From positions 124,001-188,000 of the forward strand of contig NZ_LLWK01000035.1 of the NCBI RefSeq assembly GCF_001529295.1: 64,000 nucleotides of DNA. Reading direction: 5' to 3'. A program made the translations under genes and the position numbers. Position 1 is the stretch's first letter. The number at the start of each line of letters is the position of its first letter. Shown piece by piece: positions 10,095 to 19,485 of this stretch. The DNA comes from Flavobacterium sp. TAB 87 (GTDB lineage Bacteria > Bacteroidota > Bacteroidia > Flavobacteriales > Flavobacteriaceae). The notes beneath the pieces are model-generated. The model was not told the DNA's origin and made no database searches. It was given only the letters and a program-made list of their open reading frames with translations.

Positions 10095-13000
10095 TTAGAA
10101 AGTTAAGTTTAAATTAAGACCGACACTTCTTGTCGATGGCATTCCAAAAATTTCAACACCTTGTAAACCTTCTCCAGTACTCAATGCTACGTTCGGATCG
10201 AATGGAGCGTCTTTGTAAATAAAGAATAAATTTCTTGCGATTAACGAAACACTTAAAGAGTTTACAAACGGTAAAGTCTGCTTGTTAAATGTGTACCCTA
10301 TCGAAACTTCTCTTACACTGATATTAGTTGCGTCGTAAACATATTCAGCAGTTGCACCTTGTCTACCACCAACTGAATCATAATAATCATAAGCAGTAAT
10401 TGAAGTTATTGCTGTTCCATCAACAGAACTAACACCATTAATTGCCATATCGCCATTATTTCTAGCATCACCAGTAACCTTAGAAACACCTTTTTTATCC
10501 ATAATAGCTTGAGTCAAACTAAGAACCTCTCCTCCAAAACGACCATCTAAAAGTACGTTAGCAGAGAAACTCCCTATTCTAAAAGTGTTTGACCAACCCA
10601 ACATAAAGTCAGGATTCGCATTTCCAACTTCCACAAAATCTACTTCTTTTGTGATTTTTCCTTTATCGTCAATAATAATCCTTCCTTGATCATCTCTATT
10701 CATTCTTTTTCCTTCAATCACTCCAAAAGGTCTTCCTTCAGTAAGTGAATAACGATAATTAGTTGATCCCTCTGGAGTAAGAATAATTTTTCCTCCAAGA
10801 TTCTCAGCAGGAATACTGTTTACCATACTTTTGTTGCTAGAGTAGTTTACCTTAGTTTCCCAATTAAACTTTTCAGACTTAATTATATCTGCGAATAAAA
10901 CTAACTCTATACCTTTGTTAGAAATACTACCAGCATTAATAGCATAATTAGTATATCCAAATTTATTTGTTGATGGTGCCGGAACTTGTAAATACTGATT
11001 CTTTGTTTCTGAATCATAATAAGATAATTCAAAACCTAATCTATTATTGAACATTCTCCATTCTGTACCAACTTCAAACTCTGATTTCAACTCTGGCTTC
11101 AAAGTAGTTCCAGGCTTTGGACCTACTGGTGGATTAACGATAGAACCAGCAACAATTGTAGATGTTGGAGATGTAATAAAACCAGCAATATCATTACCAA
11201 CTTGAGCATAAGTACCACGAATTTTACCAAAATTAATAAAATCAGGCATTTTAACCATATCACTTAATACAGCTGTCAAACCTACTGAAGGATAAAAGAA
11301 GCTTGAATTTTCAGTGTTAACCAAAGTAGAAGACCAGTCATTTCTAGCAGCGACGTCTAAAAATAAATAGTTGTTTAATCCAAAAGTTGTTGTTCCAAAA
11401 ACAGACTGAACCTCTCTTTCTCCACCTGTTTCAAAATTTCCATTGTTAGATTGGAAGTTACCTACAGTAAAGACATTTGCATAAAACAAACCTCCACCAA
11501 TTCCTGAATCCAAATTAACACCCAATTGCTGAGAATTATTGATACTTGTTCCAAACGCACCTGTAAATGAAATTTTATCAGATAAATCAGCATCAATTAA
11601 ACCAATTAAATCGGCGTAATTTTGTATTCCAGTTAATGATGAATTAATATATCTACCATTTGCTTGTGCAAGTGAAGTAGTTGTAGTAGCGTGCATTCTT
11701 TTTTGATAGTTGTCTTCACTTCTATTATAACTGTAACGAGAAGTTAAGTTAAACCAACTATTCAATTTATAATCTAAAGCAATCGATCCATTAAAGAAAT
11801 TATTAGTATCAACAGACTTTTGTCTATTAATTATCCAATATGGATTTTCATCACTATCACCAATTTTTAGTCCCTTGTAATCCTGAACCATCATATTTCT
11901 ATCAGCATCAAACTGCTCATAATTTTTCAATTCATTCAAACTCACTCCTCTTGGATGTAAATAAACATTATTTACAGGATTGAAATAAAAACCATTAATT
12001 GGTCTGTTGTCTATATTCTGAGTTGTATAATTCCCAGAAACGGCAACATTTAATTTATCTTCAAAGAATTTTGCAGTTTGGCGTACACCAAAATTGTTTT
12101 TCTTTAAATGATTACCAGGTATAATACCAGAAGCATCAGTATTTGCATATGTCAAACTCGTTGAAGCACCTTCTGTTGCTTTTGAAAAAGACATAGATGT
12201 AATCTGAGTAACACCTGTGTTAAAAAAATCTTTAACGTTATCCTCAACTTTTTGTTTTGCGCCCCAAGTAAACAAATCGTCAGGAGCTGAAGTATAATCT
12301 GTTTGAAATTCTGGCAAATATGCAGCAGATTCAAAATTTGTAACCGAGTTTACATTAAATGTTTCAGTTCCAGCTTTAGCTTTTTTAGAACTTAACAATA
12401 TAACCCCGTTAGCACCTTGACTACCGTATAATACAGAAGCTGCAGCACCTTTAAGAATTGTCATTCCATCATAATCGTCAGGATTGATTAAAGACACAAC
12501 ATCTCCACCGTCGCGATTACCACCATCTTTACTTCCAAAACTTTCATTTGGCTGAGCTGCTCCACCATTATACAAAGGAATACCATCAATTACATATAAC
12601 GGTTGGTTATTTGTAAACGAAGAGTTACCACGTATAACAACTTTTGTAGATCCACCCGTACCAGATGAACTTTTTGTAATAGCTACACCAGCAATTTTAC
12701 CAGCAACTGTATTTACAATATTCGCATCTTTTACACGAGTTAACTCTTCTCCCTTTAATTCTTGAGTAGAATATGTTAAAGCTTTCTTTTGTTTTTTAAT
12801 ACCTAAAGAAGTTACAACAACTTCGTTTAGTGCATTAGAAGCTCCTTGTTGCAATTGTACATTTACTGTATTAGCATCTGCAATAACAACTGTCTTTGTT
12901 TCCAAACCTACGTAAGAAAAAATTAAAGACTGTCCTTTTGATACTTCAATAGTAAAAGTACCATCAAAATCGGTAGAAGTACCATTACCTCCCCCTTGTA

Positions 13001-13127
13001 CAGCAATAGACGCCCCTGGCAACGGCATTCCATCAGAATCTGTAACCACACCTTTGATACTCTTTACCTGCGCAAAAGAAACTTGCGCCGTAAAAACAAT
13101 CATAAAGATTAAGAAAATTTTTTTCAT
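10095..13127 (-). CDS. SusC/RagA-type TonB-dependent outer-membrane transporter
   Basis: This 1010-residue receptor imports oligosaccharides with its SusD partner, powered by TonB. Signal peptide [19 protein letters not shown]. Residues about 22-100 are a carboxypeptidase-D regulatory-like domain ([18 protein letters not shown] ... [11 protein letters not shown]). The TonB-linked plug follows (about 105-230), with [10 protein letters not shown] and the SusC signature [13 protein letters not shown]...VVIRGNSS...[10 protein letters not shown]. The rest is a 22-strand barrel ending LNLNLTF with a terminal aromatic, as needed for barrel insertion. It is the first gene of the minus-strand amino-sugar operon. 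The upstream 767 bp hold its promoter and a GAAAACGTTTTC palindrome. Confidence 0.95.
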   Translation of the reverse strand: MKKIFLIFMIVFTAQVSFAQVKSIKGVVTDSDGMPLPGASIAVQGGGNGTSTDFDGTFTIEVSKGQSLIFSYVGLETKTVVIADANTVNVQLQQGASNALNEVVVTSLGIKKQKKALTYSTQELKGEELTRVKDANIVNTVAGKIAGVAITKSSSGTGGSTKVVIRGNSSFTNNQPLYVIDGIPLYNGGAAQPNESFGSKDGGNRDGGDVVSLINPDDYDGMTILKGAAASVLYGSQGANGVILLSSKKAKAGTETFNVNSVTNFESAAYLPEFQTDYTSAPDDLFTWGAKQKVEDNVKDFFNTGVTQITSMSFSKATEGASTSLTYANTDASGIIPGNHLKKNNFGVRQTAKFFEDKLNVAVSGNYTTQNIDNRPINGFYFNPVNNVYLHPRGVSLNELKNYEQFDADRNMMVQDYKGLKIGDSDENPYWIINRQKSVDTNNFFNGSIALDYKLNSWFNLTSRYSYNRSEDNYQKRMHATTTTSLAQANGRYINSSLTGIQNYADLIGLIDADLSDKISFTGAFGTSINNSQQLGVNLDSGIGGGLFYANVFTVGNFQSNNGNFETGGEREVQSVFGTTTFGLNNYLFLDVAARNDWSSTLVNTENSSFFYPSVGLTAVLSDMVKMPDFINFGKIRGTYAQVGNDIAGFITSPTSTIVAGSIVNPPVGPKPGTTLKPELKSEFEVGTEWRMFNNRLGFELSYYDSETKNQYLQVPAPSTNKFGYTNYAINAGSISNKGIELVLFADIIKSEKFNWETKVNYSSNKSMVNSIPAENLGGKIILTPEGSTNYRYSLTEGRPFGVIEGKRMNRDDQGRIIIDDKGKITKEVDFVEVGNANPDFMLGWSNTFRIGSFSANVLLDGRFGGEVLSLTQAIMDKKGVSKVTGDARNNGDMAINGVSSVDGTAITSITAYDYYDSVGGRQGATAEYVYDATNISVREVSIGYTFNKQTLPFVNSLSVSLIARNLFFIYKDAPFDPNVALSTGEGLQGVEIFGMPSTRSVGLNLNLTF

Positions 13128-13894
13128 GTTTAATTATTTTGTTAGTTATGGTGTAAATTTATTGTTAACGTATTCTTAAAAAAAATAAATTATACAAACT
13201 ACCATACTTTTTCAACGAACGACATCAATCATTCAATAATGCGCTTTACGAAAACGTTTTCAAGTCTAAATTTACAGCAGTATTTATGAGTTTTTTTATG
13301 GAAAGAGGAAATAATAGTTATTAATTAATCGAAAAGCATAAAAAATAATTAACTCCATATTTTCAAAATAAAATTGAAAGCAGTAGTTGCACATGCTCAA
13401 CCTACAGGAAATTACAAGTTTTTGATATCCTTTAACTATTTATGTCAAATGTTGCTAGATCTGTACTATTCATACAATACAATTACTACAAAATAGTCAC
13501 TAAAAGGGTGGTGCATTCTAAAAGCCTAATATAAATCATGTCTTAGGAAAGTTCAGCTTTCAATTGTAATATGATTTATTACTGAAGAACCTTTTATTAT
13601 AAAATAATGAAAATTAGCACAAATACCCAAATAAAAATAACCCACTATTGGGTATTCTATCAATCAGATGATTCAACTTAAGAGCCTTAGTAACGAAACA
13701 AACGACATAAAAACAACTACCAACATCATTATTCGACCTGTAAGCGTAGGAAAATATAGATAAAAAAATTCAAACTAATTTTAAATGCATTAAATTAAAA
13801 AAAACGTTTATAAAATGATTCAAATTCATTATTGTTGCAGTTGCAAAAGCAATATTAATTTTTTTAAAAGAGTAGATTGAGAAAAATAAAAGAA
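13128..13894. other. long divergent intergenic region (susC / sensor kinase)
   Basis: These 767 bp contain no ORF I can support and no RNA gene I recognise. They separate the divergent susC operon and the LytS/LytTR pair, so they should hold both promoters and control sites. Visible structure is a 12-bp perfect palindrome (13250-13261) and an inverted repeat AATACCCAA / TTGGGTATT (13622-13630, 13648-13656). No convincing TTG/TAnnTTTG pair was resolved for either gene. Confidence 0.5.
13250..13261. promoter_or_regulatory. GAAAACGTTTTC palindrome, LacI-family operator candidate
   Basis: This perfect 12-bp palindrome with a central CG lies 123 bp upstream of the susC start. The form is typical of LacI/GalR-family operators. 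A partial relative (AAAACGTTTAT) occurs at about 13801-13811. The only LacI-type regulator in the window is at 47.8-48.8 kb, so the cognate protein may be elsewhere. Confidence 0.4.
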
Positions 13895-14929
13895 ATGAAA
13901 TTTGATATTAAGGTTCAGAATCACCTGTGGTTTTGGGGCGTTTATTTTTTACTTAATTTTTTGCGTTGGGGAGCTTACTTTAATGATTATCACTATTCTT
14001 TCAAGTCAAATTTGATAGAATTTTCACTACACGTTCCGCTTGTTTATTTTAATCTATTAATTCTTGTCCCAAAATATGTATTAAAATCAAAATACGCACA
14101 ATATACAGTATGGTTGCTAGTTAGCTTGTTCGCTGTTTACTTACTAAAAACTGCACTTACTTACTATTTAATATCAGAAGACATTTGGCCAGAAGCTAAC
14201 ATCGAATACCATCCGTTTGAAATCAATCACATTGTGGCAGTTTGCATTGGAGAATTGTATGTTTTAGCGATGGCTTCTTCCGTATACCTCACCTTGACTT
14301 GGTTAAGGGAACGAGAACGCAATAGAGAATTGAGAGAAAATCAACTGAAAATAAAATTAAAATACCTTAAAAATCAGATACAGCCACATTTCTTTTTTAA
14401 CACGCTTAATAACTTATACGCCTTATCATTAGAATCTTCTAAAAAAGTTCCAGATGTAATTTTAAAACTTTCGAAACTAATGGAATACGTTCTATATGAT
14501 ATAGAAAACACCAAATTTGTTCCACTTATCAAAGAAATTGACTATATTCAGAATTATATCGAAATAGAAAAATTACGTTTTAATAATGTAGATGTTTATT
14601 TCAATGTAGAATCTGATATAGATGAAGTTATGGTGCCGCCGCTAGTGTATATTTCTCTAATAGAGAATGCTTTTAAACATGGTGGTATAAAAAATGAAAA
14701 TTTGATTATTAAAATAAATTGCAAAATTACAGCAGACAATTTACTTGATTTTGAAATCATTAATAATTTTGTAATTTCACATACTGAAAAGGAAAAAAAA
14801 GGAATTGGCTTAAAAAATACTAAGAAAAGATTACGCCTTTTATTTAGAGACAATTACACTTTAGAACATCAAATAAAGTTTAATTTTTTTATAATACGCG
14901 TGCAAATACCTATCTATAATGAAAATTAA
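13895..14929 (+). CDS. LytS-type sensor histidine kinase (His_kinase PF06580)
   Basis: This 344-residue membrane sensor has four hydrophobic segments in residues about 10-145, a short charged coiled coil (LRERERNRELRENQ), and then the His_kinase domain. The phospho-acceptor is in QPHFFFNTLNNLY (His165), and the ATP-lid N-box is in PPLVYISLIENAFKHGG. The end, KGIGLKNTKKRLRLLF, is the G-box region. I use the ATG at 13895; a TTG at 13877 would add six residues. It overlaps the downstream LytTR regulator by 11 bp, so the two form a two-component pair. Position next to the susC operon and the sugar permease suggests it controls amino-sugar use. There is no periplasmic sensor domain, so the signal may be a membrane or transporter state. 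Confidence 0.9.
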   Translation: MKFDIKVQNHLWFWGVYFLLNFLRWGAYFNDYHYSFKSNLIEFSLHVPLVYFNLLILVPKYVLKSKYAQYTVWLLVSLFAVYLLKTALTYYLISEDIWPEANIEYHPFEINHIVAVCIGELYVLAMASSVYLTLTWLRERERNRELRENQLKIKLKYLKNQIQPHFFFNTLNNLYALSLESSKKVPDVILKLSKLMEYVLYDIENTKFVPLIKEIDYIQNYIEIEKLRFNNVDVYFNVESDIDEVMVPPLVYISLIENAFKHGGIKNENLIIKINCKITADNLLDFEIINNFVISHTEKEKKGIGLKNTKKRLRLLFRDNYTLEHQIKFNFFIIRVQIPIYNEN

Positions 14930-15620
14930 GTGCGTCCTGGTAGACGATGAACCATTAGCTATCAAGGTTTTACAGACCTACTTTAATAATTTTGCTGACT
15001 TCGAAGTTATCGGCACTTTTAACAACGCCCTAGAAGCTCTCGATTTTATCAATTCAAATGCAGTTGATGCCGTATTCTTGGACATCAACATGCCTATGAT
15101 GACTGGTTTTGAACTTATTAGCTTATTAGAAAATAAAACAAAAGTCATTATTACAACAGCTTTTAGAGAATTTGCGGCAGAAAGTTACGATTTGGAAGTC
15201 TTAGACTACTTAGTAAAACCTATTCCATTACCTCGTTTTATAAAATGTATTAATAAAATTACAGTAGAGTATAATTTAAAAAACAACATAAAAGTTGAGA
15301 ATCGCCGCGCTGAACCTCACATTTTTATCAAAGTGGATAAAAAAATGATCAAGGTGAATATCGACGAAATTTTATTTGTAGAAGGAATGAAAGAATACAT
15401 AAAGGTCATTACCAAAGACAAAACTTACATTACACATAAGTCTTTAACAGCACTCTCAGACGAATTGCCTGTCGATCGTTTCATGCGCATTCACAAATCT
15501 TATCTTATAGCTACGGACAAAGTGAAATCTATAGAAGGAAACCGCATTCAAATTCTCACTTATACCCTGCCAATTGGCCGAAATTACAGTAAAGAGGTTA
15601 AAAGTAAAATTTTGGACTAA
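14919..15620 (+). CDS. LytTR-family response regulator
   Basis: This 233-residue regulator has a receiver domain at residues 1-120, with acidic pocket Asp9-Asp10 in VLVDDEP and phospho-acceptor Asp55 in AVFLDINMP. The conserved Lys is in DYLVKPI. The C-terminal LytTR DNA-binding domain (about 135-233) shows FIKVDKKMIKVNIDEILFVEG, then RFMRIHKSYLI and the end LPIGRNYSKEV. Its start overlaps the kinase stop region by 11 bp, which implies translational coupling. LytTR proteins bind paired direct repeats upstream of targets; the neighbouring susC and permease promoters are the obvious candidates. Confidence 0.93.
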   Translation: MKIKCVLVDDEPLAIKVLQTYFNNFADFEVIGTFNNALEALDFINSNAVDAVFLDINMPMMTGFELISLLENKTKVIITTAFREFAAESYDLEVLDYLVKPIPLPRFIKCINKITVEYNLKNNIKVENRRAEPHIFIKVDKKMIKVNIDEILFVEGMKEYIKVITKDKTYITHKSLTALSDELPVDRFMRIHKSYLIATDKVKSIEGNRIQILTYTLPIGRNYSKEVKSKILD

Positions 15621-15788
15621 GATTTATTTTTTCTAATATCTTAAAAAATAACACATTGTTGAAAAAATCGTGTCGTTGGTTTAAATTTAACATTATTTAT
15701 GCCTTTTAATTTTTTTTTGAGACCGTTAACAAATATATTTACGGCCTACAAAAAACTATTTAAAATTACAATTTAACCTAATTACACT

Positions 15789-17258
15789 ATGAATTCAGAA
15801 AATGTTCAGACCAAATGGGGGCAATTTATTTCTTTAATAATTGTCTTTTTCTTTTGGGGTTTTGTTGGTTCTGCCAATGACATCCTGATTCCAGTCTTCA
15901 AAAAAGTTTTTACACTGTCACAAGTTCAGTCACAATTAGTAGCTTGGGCTTTTTATGCGGCTTATTTTGTGGGTTCAATCATTTTCTTTTTAGTTTCAGT
16001 TAAAGTAGACGTTCTACAAAAATTTGGTTACAAAAAGACACTTTCTGCAGGATTACTTGTGTCTGCATTTGGTTCATTTTTATTCGTTCCCGCTGCTACA
16101 ATGGAAAGTTTTGGTTTCTTTTTAACTGCTCTTTTTATCGTTGGATTAGGATTTTCAATACAACAAATTGTAGCCAATCCATTAGCCATTAAGATGGGTA
16201 GCCCTTCAACAGGAGCACACAGATTGACTTTAGCAGGAGGTATAAACTCCTTTGGAACAACAGTTGGAGCGATTTTATTAGGAATTGCATTGTTTGGAAT
16301 GGGAGATAATAAAACTACAACACTTTCTTTAGAAGACATCAAATTGCCTTTCATTATTTTAGGAATTGCTTTTATCGTTGTGGCTATTTTTATGAACTTT
16401 TCTAAAATCGAAAACCCACCTAAAATTGAAGTTTCTAAAATTGAAGTAACACACGAAAAATTCAGTGTTTTCGATTATCCACAGTTATATTTAGGAATGT
16501 TAGCCATCTTCATTTATGTCGGTACAGAGGTGACAATCATTAGTAATTTACCCGCTTTATTACATACAAATGAATTCGGAAATATATTAGAAGACTCTAT
16601 TTCTCCGTTTATTGCCCTGTATTGGGGAAGTTTAATGATCGGTCGTTGGAATGGTGGAGTAAATGTTTTCAATACTTCCAATTTAATTAATACAGCTCTT
16701 AAATTTATTGTACCAGCTTTGGCATTCGGTGTAATTATCGGAGCTAATATTTTTGCCGGTCATGATGTTTCTGCTTTTTATATTTACCCACTTTGGATTT
16801 TATTATTTATTGGTGTGAGTTTCGTAGGTGGTAAAAACGCAGGTAAAACCCTAATGCTTTTTGGAATATCAGGTTTAACTATGATGTTTGCAGGTTTAGT
16901 TTGTCCAGATCCATCAATTGCGAAATTTTTCTTTATATCAGGTGGTTTATTCTGTTCAATCATGTGGCCAGCTATTTTCGATTTAGCTATTGCTGGATTA
17001 GGAAAAAATACGGGAAAAGCATCTTCTTTCCTAATTATGATGATTCTTGGAGGTGGAGTTATTCCATTGGTACAAGGAGTTATTTGTGATTTAGATTTAA
17101 CAAATCCAGAAGGAATATTAGGTATTACATATACACACTTCTCTTATATTGTACCTCTTCTTGGTTTTGCTTACTTAGCTTTTTATGGCTTCTATTGCCC
17201 TAAAATATTAAAAAGTCAAGGTGTAAGTCACGTTGAAGCTGAAACCGTAGGACACTAA
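15789..17258 (+). CDS. MFS sugar permease, FucP/NagP type
   Basis: This 489-residue inner-membrane transporter has about 12 hydrophobic helices. The FucP-family signature is clear. The first helix reads FFFWGFVGSANDILIPVFK, followed by LSQVQSQLVAWAFYAAYFVGS. Further on come NPLAIKMGSP and LTLAGGINSFGTTVGAILLG, and after the central loop (KIENPPKIEVSKIEVTHEKF) YVGTEVTIISNLP and YWGSLMIGRW. FucP relatives in Bacteroidota are proton symporters for fucose, glucose/galactose or N-acetylglucosamine (NagP). Its position beside the GH20/NagB operon and the two-component pair favours GlcNAc. It is followed by a strong terminator, so it is a single-gene unit or the end of the kinase/regulator unit (168-bp gap). 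Confidence 0.88.
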   Translation: MNSENVQTKWGQFISLIIVFFFWGFVGSANDILIPVFKKVFTLSQVQSQLVAWAFYAAYFVGSIIFFLVSVKVDVLQKFGYKKTLSAGLLVSAFGSFLFVPAATMESFGFFLTALFIVGLGFSIQQIVANPLAIKMGSPSTGAHRLTLAGGINSFGTTVGAILLGIALFGMGDNKTTTLSLEDIKLPFIILGIAFIVVAIFMNFSKIENPPKIEVSKIEVTHEKFSVFDYPQLYLGMLAIFIYVGTEVTIISNLPALLHTNEFGNILEDSISPFIALYWGSLMIGRWNGGVNVFNTSNLINTALKFIVPALAFGVIIGANIFAGHDVSAFYIYPLWILLFIGVSFVGGKNAGKTLMLFGISGLTMMFAGLVCPDPSIAKFFFISGGLFCSIMWPAIFDLAIAGLGKNTGKASSFLIMMILGGGVIPLVQGVICDLDLTNPEGILGITYTHFSYIVPLLGFAYLAFYGFYCPKILKSQGVSHVEAETVGH

Positions 17259-17277
17259 TACAGTCAAAAAAATTATA

Positions 17278-17314
17278 AAAAGTCCCGTTTATCTAAAAAC
17301 GGGACTTTTTTTTT
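17278..17314 (+). terminator. hairpin terminator after sugar permease
   Basis: Stem AAAAGTCCCGTTT (17278-17290) / AAACGGGACTTTT (17297-17309) with a following T-run. Confidence 0.85.
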
Positions 17315-17416
17315 GCTTTCTCCACATCGCTGAGAATCGCGTATAAAATTTTTAATCGACCTAAGATTCAAATATCGCAAAAAAACGCCCTTATAGAATT
17401 TGACTTTAAAACATAA

Positions 17417-17444
17417 AAAAACCTCAATCTTACTTGAGGTTTTT
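17417..17444 (-). terminator. hairpin terminator after transaldolase
   Basis: AAAAACCTCAA (17417-17427) and TTGAGGTTTTT (17434-17444): 11-bp arms, 6-nt loop. It lies 25 bp beyond the stop of the minus-strand transaldolase gene. Confidence 0.8.
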
Positions 17445-17468
17445 TAAATTTAGATAAAATCTAAAATC

Positions 17469-18125
17469 TTATTTATTTCCTTTTTCAAAATCAGCAATAA
17501 ATTGTGCCAATCCGATATCTGTTAATGGATGTTTTAACAAACCATAAATTGCAGAAAGAGGACCAGTCATAACATCAGCACCAATTTTTGCGCAATTTAC
17601 AATGTGCATCGTATGACGTACAGAAGCAGCCAAAATCTGAGTTTCGTAACCGTAGTTATCGTATACTTCTCTAATTTCTTGAATCAAGTTCAAACCATCT
17701 GTAGAAACATCATCTAAACGACCAATAAATGGAGAAACATAAGTTGCACCCGCTTTAGCAGCCAATAATGCTTGCCCAACAGAAAATACCAAAGTTACAT
17801 TTGTTCTCACTCCTTTGTCTGAGAAATATTTGGCAGCCATAATACCTTCTTTAGTCATTGGCAATTTTACGACAATTTGTTCGTGCAAATCAGCCAATTC
17901 CTCTCCTTCTTTCACCATTCCATCAAAATCCAAAGCATTTACTTCAGCACTCACATCACCTTCGACCAAATTACAGATATCCACATAATGCTTCAAAATG
18001 TTATTTTTTCCAGTAATTCCCTCTTTAGCCATCAACGACGGATTTGTAGTTACACCATCCAAAACACCCAAAGCTTGTGCTTCTTTAATCTGCGCTAAAT
18101 TAGCCGTGTCAATAAAAAATTTCAT
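17469..18125 (-). CDS. tal: transaldolase, small (FSA/TalC) type
   Basis: A 218-residue single-domain aldolase of the pentose phosphate pathway. I start at the ATG at 18125, MKFFIDTANLAQIKEAQ, the invariable start of this family; the upstream ATG at 18191 adds unrelated residues. It shows GVTTNPSLMAKEG (24-36), the Schiff-base lysine Lys87 in VVKLPMT, and TYVSPFIGRLDD (129-139). E. coli fructose-6-phosphate aldolase has a Tyr (131) where this protein has Phe133. Phe is the transaldolase-type residue, so transaldolase activity is more likely than FSA. It is single in its transcription unit; the upstream gap holds a repeat element. Confidence 0.9.
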   Translation of the reverse strand: MKFFIDTANLAQIKEAQALGVLDGVTTNPSLMAKEGITGKNNILKHYVDICNLVEGDVSAEVNALDFDGMVKEGEELADLHEQIVVKLPMTKEGIMAAKYFSDKGVRTNVTLVFSVGQALLAAKAGATYVSPFIGRLDDVSTDGLNLIQEIREVYDNYGYETQILAASVRHTMHIVNCAKIGADVMTGPLSAIYGLLKHPLTDIGLAQFIADFEKGNK

Positions 18126-18152
18126 ATCTATATATTTAATTGTGTTCTTAAT

Positions 18153-18267
18153 TGGGGCGTGACCCCATTTACAAAAGGCGTAATGTAGCAAATGTATATG
18201 GCGCGCCTTTTCTAAATACGGTCGGGCTATCCGTACTACTTCGGTAGTTTCCTGCTATCCCTCACGC
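18153..18267. repeat. intergenic palindromic repeat, REP-like
   Basis: This GC-rich island in an AT-rich gap begins with the hairpin GGGGCGTGACCCC (18154-18166). It then carries GGTCGGGCTATCCGTACTAC (18219-18238) and TATCCCTCACGC (18256-18267) around the hairpin ACTAC-TTCG-GTAGT. Blocks CGGGCTATCCG and CTATCCCTCACGC flanking a variable stem recur, from memory, in many flavobacterial genomes. A related form is at 45873-45955. It is not coding. Confidence 0.55.
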
Positions 18268-18282
18268 AAAATCGCTGCAAAA

Positions 18283-19086
18283 TTACAATTTATAATGATT
18301 CATCAACATTTTCTCATACATTTTATCCGGTAATGCTCTTTTTAAAACAATAGAAAACTTTTGCATAAAAGCCCCAATTTTATAATGTACGTTCGGTTTT
18401 TTAGTATTGATAATTTTATAAATACCTTCAGCCATTTCATTTGGATTACTGCCCGAATCCACATGTGTATTCATTTCTGCCAATGTTTCACCGTACACTT
18501 TTTCATAAGGAGAACCTTTTATAACTGGCGCATGAAAGCGACCTGCAGCAATATTAGTTGCAAAATCACCTGGTGCTACATTCGTCACTTCAATTCCAAA
18601 GGGTTTTACTTCCATTCGCAAAGCTTCAGTAACGAGTTCCAAAGCACCTTTAGACGCCGAATAAATACTGCGATATGGCAATCCCATATAAGCAGCAATC
18701 GAGGTAATGTTAATTATTAAACCTGATTTTTGAGTACGCATTTGTGGTAAAACGGCTTTAATTACTTCAATCGGACCATAAAAATTAGTCTCAAAATGAT
18801 TCCGAATCTCTTCGGTTGGAATTTCTTCCAAAGGACCTGTAATTCCAACTCCTGCATTATTAATTACAATATCTAATCTACCTGAATTTTCGATTACTTG
18901 TGCAACGGCAGCAACAATCGAATTGCGATCGCGCACATCTAAAGCAACCAACGGAAAAATGGAGTTTAATACTTTCTCAGGGTTTCTGCTGGTTCCATAA
19001 ACTACAAAACCTTTATGATGCAAAAACTCACCAATTGATTTACCAATTCCCGAAGAAGCTCCCGTAATTAATACTACTTTATTCAT
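18283..19086 (-). CDS. short-chain dehydrogenase/reductase (SDR)
   Basis: This 267-residue NAD(P)-dependent classical SDR has the cofactor loop TGASSGIGKSIGEFL (8-22), then NNAGVG (about 78-83), the catalytic Ser in INITSIAAYMG, and the YSASKGA motif with the Tyr-Lys pair. The Arg after the second strand (GTSRNPEK) suggests NADP(H) preference. The C-terminal part (about 190-267) is longer than a minimal SDR and resembles the enzymes acting on hydrophobic alcohols or ketones. Substrate unknown. It is transcribed on the minus strand ahead of the transaldolase gene but separated from it by the repeat element. Confidence 0.88.
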   Translation of the reverse strand: MNKVVLITGASSGIGKSIGEFLHHKGFVVYGTSRNPEKVLNSIFPLVALDVRDRNSIVAAVAQVIENSGRLDIVINNAGVGITGPLEEIPTEEIRNHFETNFYGPIEVIKAVLPQMRTQKSGLIINITSIAAYMGLPYRSIYSASKGALELVTEALRMEVKPFGIEVTNVAPGDFATNIAAGRFHAPVIKGSPYEKVYGETLAEMNTHVDSGSNPNEMAEGIYKIINTKKPNVHYKIGAFMQKFSIVLKRALPDKMYEKMLMNHYKL

Positions 19087-19302
19087 TTGGTATACTTATT
19101 AATTATTAGATTTTCAAAAGACAATCGCAATGACAAAAATAAAAGTGAACTATTATCTATCAGCTTAGTTCATGTTTCGTCCCAATAACTTCTGAATTTT
19201 TTAAAAACGAAACGTCCAAAAATAAAAAAATCTCCCCGAAGGAAGACTACAATTCTCATATTAAAAAAAATCTGATTCGAATGACTAACAGATAAAAAAA
19301 AA

Positions 19303-19396
19303 TGGCAAGCGACCTACATCGCACCGCTCAACCACGTACCCTTGCTATGTTCCCATCCTGGGGGAGTCTGCAGGAGCTGGTCGTGTAGGACTTGCC
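19303..19396 (-). ncRNA. ffs: signal recognition particle RNA (4.5S-like)
   Basis: Read on the minus strand, the SRP helix-8 core is present: CAGG-AUG-GGAA-CAU-AGCA-AGG. This is the universal CAGG, 3-bp stem, GGAA tetraloop and AGCA seen in E. coli 4.5S RNA. The outer strands GGCAAGTCCTACACGACC (5') and TGTAGGTCGCTTGCC (3') pair into the long stem, and a T-run follows the 3' end. A perfect Bacteroidota promoter lies at 19401-19430, placing the 5' end near 19396. It is about 94 nt long with no Alu domain. It binds Ffh for co-translational membrane targeting. An ORF reading through it on the plus strand is rejected. Confidence 0.93.
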
Positions 19397-19400
19397 GCTG

Positions 19401-19430
19401 CAAATATACAATCTTTTTATATTTGTGCAA
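19401..19430 (-). promoter_or_regulatory. promoter of SRP RNA
   Basis: On the minus strand: TTG (19428-19430), 19-nt spacer, TATATTTG (19401-19408). This matches the flavobacterial consensus, and the start falls on the first base of the RNA stem. Confidence 0.8.
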
Positions 19431-19485
19431 GAGCTTTGCCCCGATAAAAATATCGTTGTATATTGGTATCTTTAAATTTATAACT

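Noticed and set aside
13622..13656. AATACCCAA / TTGGGTATT inverted repeat as a terminator
   Set aside because: The 17-nt loop and lack of a T-run make a terminator unlikely. It is noted only as structure in the long intergenic region.
19342..19485. N-terminal extension of the glutaminyl cyclase ORF
   Set aside because: It runs through the SRP RNA on the opposite strand, and the lipoprotein signal starts at 19486.
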